This document shows positions 50,816 through 61,234 of a DNA stretch of 64,000 bases, piece by piece; the stretch's first letter is position 1; every line of letters starts with the position of its first letter. This DNA comes from Megalopta genalis (Eukaryota; Arthropoda; Insecta; Hymenoptera; Halictidae): contig NW_027476092.1 in NCBI RefSeq assembly GCF_051020955.1, forward strand, positions 2,778,501 to 2,842,500, written 5' to 3'. The notes beneath the pieces were generated by a model. That model was not told where the DNA came from. It did no database searches and worked only from the letters and a program-made list of their open reading frames with translations. A program made the translations under genes and the position numbers.

Positions 50816-51401
50816 AACATTTGTTTATTCGCTTTATTTGTTCATTCGTTCATTAGTTCATTTGTTCATTAGTTCATTTGTCCATTTGTGCATTTGTTCA
50901 CTTGTTCATTTGTTCATTTGTTCGTTTGTTCTTTTGTTCGTTTGTTCGTTTGTTCGTTTGTTCATTTGTTGATTTGTTCATTTGTTCATTTGTTCGTTTG
51001 TTCATTTGTTCATTTGTTCATTTGTTCATTTTTTCATTTGTTCATTTGTTCATTTGTTCATTTGTTCATTTGTTCATTTGTTCATTTGTTCATTTGTTCA
51101 TTTGTTCATTTGTTCATTTGAACATTTGTTCATTCGCTTTATTTGTTCATTCGTTCATTAGTTCATTTGTTCATTAGTTCATTTGTCCATTTGTGCATTT
51201 GTTCACTTGTTCATTTGTTCATTTGTTCGTTTGTTCTTTTGTTCGTTTGTTCGTTTGTTCGTTTGTTCATTTGTTGATTTGTTCATTTGTTCATTTGTTC
51301 GTTTGTTCATTTGTTCGTTTGTCCATTTGTTCATTTGTTCATTTGTTCATTTGTTCATTTGTTCATTTGTTCTTTTGTTCATTTGTTCATTTGTTCATTC
51401 G

Positions 51402-51441
51402 TTCACTTGTTCACTCGTTCACTTGTTCACTCGTTCACTTG
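51402..51441. repeat. 16-bp dimer array with two TTCACTCG units
   Basis: 40 bp, the shortest of the series. The flanking junctions are 433 bp apart. Confidence 0.87.
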
Positions 51442-54400
51442 TTCATTTGTTCATTTGTTCATTCGTTCATTCGTTCACTTGTTCATTCGTTCACTTGTTC
51501 AATTGTTCATTCGTTCTTTTGTTCATTTGTTCATTTGCTCATTTGTTCATTTGAACATTTGTTCATTCGCTTTATTTGTTCATTCGTTCATTAGTTCATT
51601 TGTTCATTAGTTCATTTGTCCATTTGTGCATTTGTTCACTTGTTCATTTGTTCATTTTTTCGTTTGTTCTTTTGTTCGTTTGTTCGTTTGCTCGTTTGTT
51701 CATTTGTTGATTTGTTCATTTGTTTATTTGTTCGTTTGTTCATTTGTTCATTTGTTCATTTGTTCATTTGTTCATTTGTTCATTTGTTCATTTGTTCATT
51801 TGTTCTTTTGTTCATTTGTTCATTTGTTCATTTGTTCAATCTTCATTTGTTCATTTGTTCATTTGTTCAATCTTCATTTGTTCATTTGTTCATTTGTTCA
51901 TTTGTTCATTTGTTCATTTGTTCATTTGCTCATTTGCTCATTTGCTCATTTGCTCATTTGCTCATTTGTTCATTTGTTCATTTTTCATTTGTTCATTTGT
52001 TCATTTGTTCATTTGTTCATTTGTTCATTATTTCATTTGTTCATTCGTTCATTCGTTCATTTGTTCATATGTTCATTTGTTCATTTGTTCATTTCTTCAT
52101 TTCTTCATTTGTTCATTTGTTCATTTGTTCAATTTTCATTTGTTCATTTGTTCATTTGTTCATTTGTTCATTTGTTCATTTGTTCATTTGTCTATTTCTT
52201 CATTTTTTCATTTGTTCATTTGTTCATTTGTTCATTTGTTCATTTGTCCATTTGTCCATTTGTTCATTTGTCCATTTGTTCATTTGTTCATTTGTTCATT
52301 TGTTCATTTGTTCAATTGTTCATTTGTTCTTTTGTTCATTTGTTCATTTGCTTATTTGTTCATTTGTTCCTTTGTTCATTTGTTCAGTTGTTAATTTGTT
52401 CATTTGTTCATTTTTTTTCATTTGTTCATTTGTTCATTTTTTCATATGTTCATTTGTTCATTTGTTCATTTGCTCATTTGCTCATTTGCTCATTTGTTGA
52501 TTTGTTCATTTTTCATTTGTTCATTTGTTCATTTGTTCATTTGTTCATTATTTCATTTGTTCATTTGTTCATTTGTTCAATTGTTCATTTGTTCATTTGT
52601 TCATTTGATCATTTGTTCATTTGTTCATTTCTTCATTTGCTCATTTGTCCATTTGTTCATTTGTCTATTTCTTCATTTGTTCATTTGTCCATTTGTTCAT
52701 TTGTTCATTTGTTCATTTGTTCATTTGTTCATTTGTTCATATGTTCATTTGTTCATTTGTTCATATGTTCATTTGTTCATTTGTTCATATGTTCATTAGT
52801 TCATTTGTCCATTTGTTCATTTGTTCACTTGTTCATTTGTTCATTTGTTCATTCTTCATTTGTTCATTTGTACAATTGTTCATTTGTTCATTTGTTTATT
52901 TGTTCATTTGTTCATTTGATCATTTGTTCATTTGTTCATTTGTTCATTTGTTCATTTGATCATTTGTTCATTTGTTCATTTGTTCATTTGTCCATTTGTC
53001 CATTTGTCCATTTGTTCATTTGTTCATTTGTTCATTTGCTCATTTGTTCATTTGTTCATTTGTTCATTTGTTCATTTGTTCACTTGTTCATTTGTTCATT
53101 TGTTCATTTGTTCATTTGTTCATTTGTTCATTTGTTCATTTGTTCATTTGTTCATTTGTTCATTTGTTCATTTGTTCATTTGTTGATTTGTTCATTCGTT
53201 CATTTGTTCATTTGTTCATTTGTTCATTTGTTCATTTGTTCATTTGTTCATTTGTTCATTCGTTCATTTGTTCATTTGTTCATTAGTTCATTTGTCCATT
53301 TGTGCATATGTTCACTTGTTCATTTGTCCATTTGTGCATTTGTTCACTTGTTCATTTGTTCATTTGTTCATTTGTTCGTTTGTTCGTTTGTCCATTTGTT
53401 GATTTGTTCATTTGTTCATTTGTTCGTTTGTTCATTTGTTCGTTTGTTCGTATGTCCGTTTGTTCATTTGTTGATTTGTTCATTGGTTCATTTGTTCATT
53501 TGTTCATTTGTTCATTTGTTCATTCGTTCATTCGTTCACTTGTTCACTCGTTCACTTGTTCACTTGTTCATTTGTTCATTTGTTCATTCGTTCATTCGTT
53601 CACTTGTTCATTCGTTCACTTGTTCAATTGTTCATTTGTTCTTTTGTTCATTTGTTCACTTGTTCACTTGTTCACTTGTTCATTTGTTCATATGTTCATT
53701 TGTTCATATGTTCATTTGTTCATATGTTCATTTGTTCATATGTTCATTTGTTCATTTGTTCATTTGTTCATTTGTTCTTTTGTTCATTTGTTCATTTGTT
53801 CATTTGTTCACTTGTTCATTTGTTCATTTGTTCATTTGTTCATTTGTTCATTTGTTCTTTTGTTCATTTGTTCATTTCTTCATTTGTTCATTCTTCATTT
53901 GTTCATTTGTCCATTTGTTCATTTGTTCATTTGTTCATTTGTTCATTTGTTCATTTGTTCATTTGTTCATTTGTTCATTTGCTCATTTGCTCATTTGCTC
54001 ATTAGCTCATTTGCTCATTTGCTCATTTGCTCATTTGTTCATTTGTTCATTTTTCATTTGTTCATTTGTTCATTTGTTCATTTGTTCATTTGTTCATTTG
54101 TTCATTTGTTCATTTGCTCATTTGTTCTTTATTTCATTAGTTCATTCGTTCATTCGTTCATTCGTTCATTTGTTCATTTGTTCATATGTCCATTTGTTCA
54201 TTTGTTCATTTGTTCATTTGTTCAATTGTTCATTTGTTCATTTGTTCATTTGTTCATTTGTTCTTTTGTTCATTTGTTCATTTGTTCATTTGTTCATTTG
54301 TTCATTTGTTCATTTGTTCATTTGTTCATTTGTTCATTTGTTCACTTGTTCACTTGTTCATTTGTTCATTTGTTCATTTGTTCATTTGTTCATTTGTTCA

Positions 54401-57400
54401 TTTGTTCATTTGTTCATTTGGTCATTTGTTCATTTGTTCATTTGAACATTTGTTCATTCACTTTATTTGTTCATTCGTTTTATTTGTCCATTTGTTCATT
54501 TGTTCATTAGTTCATTTGTACATTTGTGCATATGTTCACTTGTTCATTTGTCCATTTGTGCATTTGTTCACTTGTTCATTTGTTCATTTGTTCATTTGTT
54601 CGTTTGTTCGTTTGTTCATTTGTTCATTTGTTCATTTGTTCATTTGTTCGTTTGTTCATTTGTTCGTTTGTTCGTTTGTTCGTTTGTTCATTTGTTGATT
54701 TGTTCAATGGTTCATTTGTTCATTTGTTCATTTCTTCATTTGTTCATTCGTTCATTCGTTCACTTGTTCACTCGTACACTTGTTCACTTGTTCATTTGTT
54801 CATTTGTTCATTCGTTCATTCGTTCACTTGTTCATTCGTTCACTTGTTCAATTGTTCATTTGTTCTTTTGTTCATTTGTTCATTTGCTTATTTGTTCATT
54901 TGTTCATTTGTTCAGTTGTTAATTTGTTAATTTGTTCATTTGTTCACTTGTTCACTTGTTCATTTGTTCATACGTTCATTTGTTCATATGTTCATTTGTT
55001 CATTTGTTCATTTGTTCATTTGTTCATTTGTTCATTAGTTCATTTGTTCACTTGTTCATTTGTTCATTTGTTCATTTGTTCATTTGTTCATTTGTTCATT
55101 TGTTCATTTGTTCATTTGTTCATTTGTTCATTTGTTCCTTTGTTCATTTGTCCATTTGATCATTTGCTCATTTGCTCATTTGCTCATTTGTTCATTTGTT
55201 CATTTTTCATTTGTTCATTTGTTCATTTGTTCATTTGTTCATTATTTCATTTGTTCATTTGTCCATTTGTTCATTTGTTCATTTGTTCATTTGATCATTT
55301 GTTCATTTGTTCATTTGTTCATTTGTTCATTTGTTCATTTGTTCTTTTGTTCATTTGTTCATTTGTTCATTTGTTCAATCTTCATTTGTTCATTTGTTCA
55401 TTTGTTCATTTGATCATTTGCTCATTTGCTCATTTGCTCATTTGTTCATTTGTTCATTTTTCATTTGTTCATTTGTTCATTTGTTCATTTGTTCATTATT
55501 TCATTTGTTCATTTGTCCATTTGTTCATTTGTTCATTTGTTCATTTGTTCATTTGTTCATATGTTCATTTGTTCATTTGTTCATATGTTCATTTGTTCAT
55601 TTGTTCATATGTTCATTAGTTCATTTGTCCATTTGTTCATTTGTTCACTTGTTCATTTGTTCATTTGTTCATTCTTCATTTGTTCATTTGTACAATTGTT
55701 CATTTGTTCATTTGTTCATTTGTTCATTTGTTCATTTGATCATTTGTTCATTTGTTCATTTGTTCATTTGTTCATTTGTTCATTTGTTCATTTGTTCATT
55801 TGTTCATTTGTTCATTTGTTCATTTGTTCATTTGATCATTTGTTCATTTGTTCATTTGTTCATTTGTCCATTTGTCCATTTGTCCATTTGTTCATTTGTT
55901 CATTTGTTCATTTGTTCATTTGTTCATTTGTTCATTTGTTCATTTGTTCACTTGTTCATTTGTTCATTTGTCCATTTGTCCATTTGTCCATTTGTCCATT
56001 TGTTCATTTGTTCATTTGTTCATTTGTTCATTTGTTCATTTGTTCATTTGTTCATTTGTTCATTTGTTCATTTGTTCATTTGTTCACTTGTTCATTTGTT
56101 CATTTGTTCATTTGTTCATTTGTTCATTTGTTCATTTGTTCATTTGTTCATTTGTTCATTTGTTCATTTGTTCATTTGTTCATTTGTTCATTTGTTCATT
56201 TGTTCATTTGTTCATTTGTTCATTTGTTCATTCGTTCATTAGTTCATTTGTTCATTAGTTCATTTGTTCATTTGTTCATTTGTTCAATTGTTCACTTGTT
56301 CATTTGTTCATTTGTTCATTTGTTCACTTGTTCATTTGTTCATTTGTTCATTTGTTCATTTGTTCATTTGTTCATTTGTTCATTTGTTCATTTGTTCATT
56401 TGTTCATTTGTTCATTTGTTCAATTGTTCATTTGTTCATTTGTTCATTTGTTCATTTGTTCATTTGTTCATTTGTCTATTTCTTCATTTGTTCATTTGTC
56501 CATTTGTTCATTTGTTCATTTGATCATTTGTTCATTTGTTCATTTGTTCATTTGTTCATTTGTTCATTTGTCCATTTGTTCATTTTTCATTTGTTCATTT
56601 GTTCATTTGTTCATTTGTTCATTTGTTCATTTGTTCATTTGCTCATTTGTTCTTTATTTCATTAGTTCATTCGTTCATTCGTTCATTCGTTCATTTGTTC
56701 ATTTGTTCATATGTCCATTTGTTCATTTGTTCATTTGTTCATTTGTTCAATTGTTCATTTGTTCATTTGTTCATTTGTTCATTTGTTCTTTTGTTCATTT
56801 GTTCATTTGTTCATTTGTTCATTTGTTCATTTGTTCATTTGTTCATTTGTTCATTTGTTCACTTGTTCACTTGTTCATTTGTTCATTTGTTCATTTGTTC
56901 ATTTGTTCATTTGTTCATTTGTTCATTTGGTCATTTGTTCATTTGTTCATTTGAACATTTGTTCATTCACTTTATTTGTTCATTCGTTTTATTTGTCCAT
57001 TTGTTCATTTGTTCATTAGTTCATTTGTACATTTGTGCATATGTTCACTTGTTCATTTGTCCATTTGTGCATTTGTTCACTTGTTCATTTGTTCATTTGT
57101 TCATTTGTTCGTTTGTTCGTTTGTTCATTTGTTGATTTGTTCATTTGTTCATTTGTTCGTTTGTTCATTTGTTCGTTTGTTCGTTTGTTCGTTTGTTCAT
57201 TTGTTGATTTGTTCAATGGTTCATTTGTTCATTTGTTCATTTCTTCATTTGTTCTTTTGTTCATTTGTTCATTTGTTCATTTGTTCAATCTTCATTTGTT
57301 CATTTGTTCATTTGTTCATTTGATCATTTGCTCATTTGCTCATTTGCTCATTTGTTCATTTGTTCATTTTTCATTTGTTCATTTGTTCATTTGTTCATTT

Positions 57401-58184
57401 GTTCATTATTTCATTTGTTCATTTGTCCATTTGTTCATTTGTTCATTTGTTCATTTGTTCATTTGTTCATATGTTCATTTGTTCATTTGTTCATATGTTC
57501 ATTTGTTCATTTGTTCATATGTTCATTAGTTCATTTGTCCATTTGTTCATTTGTTCACTTGTTCATTTGTTCATTTGTTCATTCTTCATTTGTTCATTTG
57601 TACAATTGTTCATTTGTTCATTTGTTCATTTGATCATTTGTTCATTTGTTCATTTGTTCATTTGTTCATTTGTTCATTTGTTCATTTGTTCATTTGTTCA
57701 TTTGTTCATTTGATCATTTGTCCATTTGTCCATTTGTCCATTTGTTCATTTGTTCATTTGTTCATTTGTTCATTTGTTCATTTGTTCATTTGTTCATTTG
57801 TTCACTTGTTCATTTGTTCATTTGTCCATTTGTCCATTTGTCCATTTGTCCATTTGTTCATTTGTTCATTTGTTCATTTGTTCATTTGTTCATTTGTTCA
57901 TTTGTTCATTTGTTCATTTGTTCATTTGTTCATTTGTTCATTTGTTCACTTGTTCATTTGTTCATTTGTTCATTTGTTCATTTGTTCATTTGTTCATTTG
58001 TTCATTTGTTCATTTGTTCATTTGTTCATTTGTTCATTTGTTCATTTGTTCATTTGTTCATTTGTTCATTGGTTCATTTGTTCATTCGTTCATTAGTTCA
58101 TTTGTTCATTAGTTCATTTGTTCATTTGTTCATTTGTTCAATTGTTCACTTGTTCATTTGTTCATTTGTTCATTTGTTCACTTG

Positions 58185-58592
58185 TTCATTTGTTCATTTG
58201 TTCATTTGTTCATTTGTTCATTTGTTCATTTGTTCATTTGTTCATTTGTTCATTTGTTCATTTGTTCATTTGTTCATTTGTTCATTTGTTCATTTGTTCA
58301 TTTGTTCATTTGTTCATTTGTTCATTTGTTCATTTGTTCATTTGTTCATTTGTTCATTTGTTCATTTGTTCATTTGTTCATTTGTTCATTTGTTCATTTG
58401 TTCATTTGTTCATTTGTTCATTTGTTCATTTGTTCATTTGTTCATTTGTTCATTTGTTCATTTGTTCATTTGTTCATTTGTTCATTTGTTCATTTGTTCA
58501 TTTGTTCATTTGTTCATTTGTTCATTTGTTCATTTGTTCATTTGTTCATTTGTTCATTTGTTCATTTGTTCATTTGTTCATTTGTTCATTTG
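58185..58592. repeat. Perfect TTCATTTG run, 51 units, longest in the window
   Basis: 408 bases without a variant unit by eye, ending at the GAAC junction near 58,592. It is 11 units longer than its counterpart at 50,496. Confidence 0.85.
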
Positions 58593-58881
58593 AACATTTG
58601 TTCATTCGCTTTATTTGTTCATTCGTTCATTAGTTCATTTGTTCATTAGTTCATTTGTCCATTTGTGCATTTGTTCACTTGTTCATTTGTTCATTTGTTC
58701 GTTTGTTCTTTTGTTCGTTTGTTCGTTTGTTCGTTTGTTCATTTGTTCATTTGTTCATTTGTTCATTTGTTCGTTTGTTCATTTGTTCGTTTGTCCATTT
58801 GTTCATTTGTTCATTTGTTCATTTGTTCATTTGTTCATTTGTTCATTTGTTCTTTTGTTCATTTGTTCATTTGTTCATTCG

Positions 58882-59001
58882 TTCACTTGTTCACTCGTTC
58901 ACTTGTTCACTCGTTCACTTGTTCACTCGTTCACTTGTTCACTCGTTCACTTGTTCACTCGTTCACTCGTTCACTTGTTCACTCGTTCACTTGTTCACTT
59001 G
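58882..59001. repeat. 16-bp dimer array with seven TTCACTCG units
   Basis: 120 bp with the adjacent CTCG pair, matching 7340-7459 and 21,191-21,310. The flanking junctions are 521 bp apart. Confidence 0.87.
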
Positions 59002-60987
59002 TTCATTTGTTCATTTGTTCATTCGTTCATTCGTTCACTTGTTCATTCGTTCACTTGTTCAATTGTTCATTCGTTCTTTTGTTCATTTGTTCATTTGCTC
59101 ATTTGTTCATTTGAACATTTGTTCATTCGCTTTATTTGTTCATTCGTTCATTAGTTCATTTGTTCATTAGTTCATTTGTCCATTTGTGCATTTGTTCACT
59201 TGTTCATTTGTTCATTTTTTCGTTTGTTCTTTTGTTCGTTTGTTCGTTTGCTCGTTTGTTCATTTGTTGATTTGTTCATTTGTTCATTTGTTCGTTTGTT
59301 CATTTGTTCATTTGTTCATTTGTTCATTTGTTCATTTGTTCATTTGTTCATTTGTTCTTTTGTTCATTTGTTCATTTGTTCATTTGTTCAATCTTCATTT
59401 GTTCATTTGTTCATTTGTTCAATCTTCATTTGTTCATTTGTTCATTTGTTCATTTGTTCATTTGTTCATTTGTTCATTTGCTCATTTGCTCATTTGCTCA
59501 TTTGCTCATTTGCTCATTTGTTCATTTGTTCATTTTTCATTTGTTCATTTGTTCATTTGTTCATTTGTTCATTTGTTCATTTGTTCATTTGTTCATTATT
59601 TCATTTGTTCATTCGTTCATTCGTTCATTTGTTCATATGTTCATTTGTTCATTTGTTCATTTCTTCATTTCTTCATTTGTTCATTTGTTCATTTGTTCAA
59701 TTGTTCATTTGTTCATTTGTTCATTTGTTCATTTGTTCATTTGTTCATTTGTCTATTTCTTCATTTGTTCATTTGTCCATTTGTTCATTTGTTCATTTGA
59801 TCATTTGTTCATTTGTTCATTTGTTCATTTGTTCATTTGTTCATTTGTCCATTTGTCCATTTGTTCATTTGTCCATTTGTTCATTTGTTCATTTGTTCAT
59901 TTGTTCATTTGTTCATTTGTTCAATTGTTCATTTGTTCTTTTGTTCATTTGTTCATTTGCTTATTTGTTCATTTGTTCCTTTGTTCATTTGTTCAGTTGT
60001 TAATTTGTTCATTTGTTCATTTTTTTTCATTTGTTCATTTGTTCATTTTTTCATATGTTCATTTGTTCATTTGTTCATTTGCTCATTTGCTCATTTGCTC
60101 ATTTGTTGATTTGTTCATTTTTCATTTGTTCATTTGTTCATTTGTTCATTTGTTCATTATTTCATTTGTTCATTTGTTCATTTGTTCAATTGTTCATTTG
60201 TTCATTTGTTCATTTGATCATTTGTTCATTTGTTCATTTCTTCATTTGCTCATTTGTCCATTTGTTCATTTGTCTATTTCTTCATTTGTTCATTTGTCCA
60301 TTTGTTCATTTGTTCATTTGTTCATTTGTTCATTTGTTCATATGTTCATTTGTTCATTTGTTCATATGTTCATTTGTTCATTTGTTCATATGTTCATTAG
60401 TTCATTTGTCCATTTGTTCATTTGTTCACTTGTTCATTTGATCATTTGTTCATTCTTCATTTGTTCATTTGTACAATTGTTCATTTGTTCATTTGTTTAT
60501 TTGTTCATTTGTTCATTTGATCATTTGTTCATTTGTTCATTTGTTCATTTGTTCATTTGTTCATTTGATCATTTGTTCATTTGTTCATTTGTTCATTTGT
60601 CCATTTGTCCATTTGTCCATTTGTTCATTTGTTCATTTGTTCATTTGTTCATTTGTTCATTTGTTCATTTGTTCATTTGTTCATTTGTTCACTTGTTCAT
60701 TTGTTCATTTGTTCATTTGTTCATTTGTTCATTTGTTCATTTGTTCATTTGTTCATTTGTTCATTTGTTCATTTGTTCATTTGTTGATTTGTTCATTCGT
60801 TCATTTGTTCATTTGTTCATTTGTTCATTTGTTCATTTGTTCATTTGTTCATTTGTTCATTCGTTCATTTGTTCATTTGTTCATTAGTTCATTAGTTCAT
60901 TTGTCCATTTGTGCATATGTTCACTTGTTCATTTGTCCATTTGTGCATTTGTTCACTTGTTCATTTGTTCATTTGTTCATTTGTTCG

Positions 60988-61234
60988 TTTGTTCGTTTGT
61001 CCATTTGTTGATTTGTTCATTTGTTCATTTGTTCGTTTGTTCATTTGTTCGTTTGTTCGTATGTCCGTTTGTTCATTTGTTGATTTGTTCATTGGTTCAT
61101 TTGTTCATTTGTTCGTTTGTCCATTTGTTGATTTGTTCATTTGTTCATTTGTTCGTTTGTTCATTTGTTCGTTTGTTCGTATGTCCGTTTGTTCATTTGT
61201 TGATTTGTTCATTGGTTCATTTGTTCATTTGTTC
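60988..61234. repeat. 120-bp tandem duplication (15 units)
   Basis: 60,988-61,114 is repeated exactly at 61,108-61,234, including the rare GTATGTCCG unit and a TTCATTGG unit. Homologous regions near 9,400, 23,280, 31,090, 47,820 and 53,400 carry one copy. The duplication is followed by a loss of most of the dimers found at 53,530-53,570. Confidence 0.92.

Larger units (their letters stand above)
50424..58117. repeat. HOR segment 9, 7.8 kb type with an internal 2.5 kb duplication
   Basis: It starts like 28,002 (displacement 22,422 falling to 22,326, then about 22,301) and carries triple GAAC junctions near 50,815, 51,120 and 51,551. Private changes include a shortened unit giving TTCAATTTTCA near 52,128. 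The variant junction TTCATTCACTTTA occurs twice, at 54,456 and 56,965, 2,509 bp apart, because 54.2-55.1 kb is echoed at 56.7-57.2 kb. Two further echoes are 55,158/55,412 (254 bp) and 56,231/58,085 (1,854 bp). No gene is visible. Confidence 0.75.

Noticed and set aside
51626..54445. Open frame of 939 codons, longest in the window, one of hundreds of long + strand open frames
   Set aside because: The same octapeptide appears in all three + frames because of the 8-bp unit. The frame opens at TTG rather than ATG, has no domain, and its ends are set by variant satellite units. It is a by-product of the repeat.
1471..59140. Steroid-receptor-like palindrome at the GAAC junctions
   Set aside because: The arms resemble a hormone response element, but the spacer is two bases and not three, and the outer bases differ. 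It arises from a two-base change in the satellite unit.
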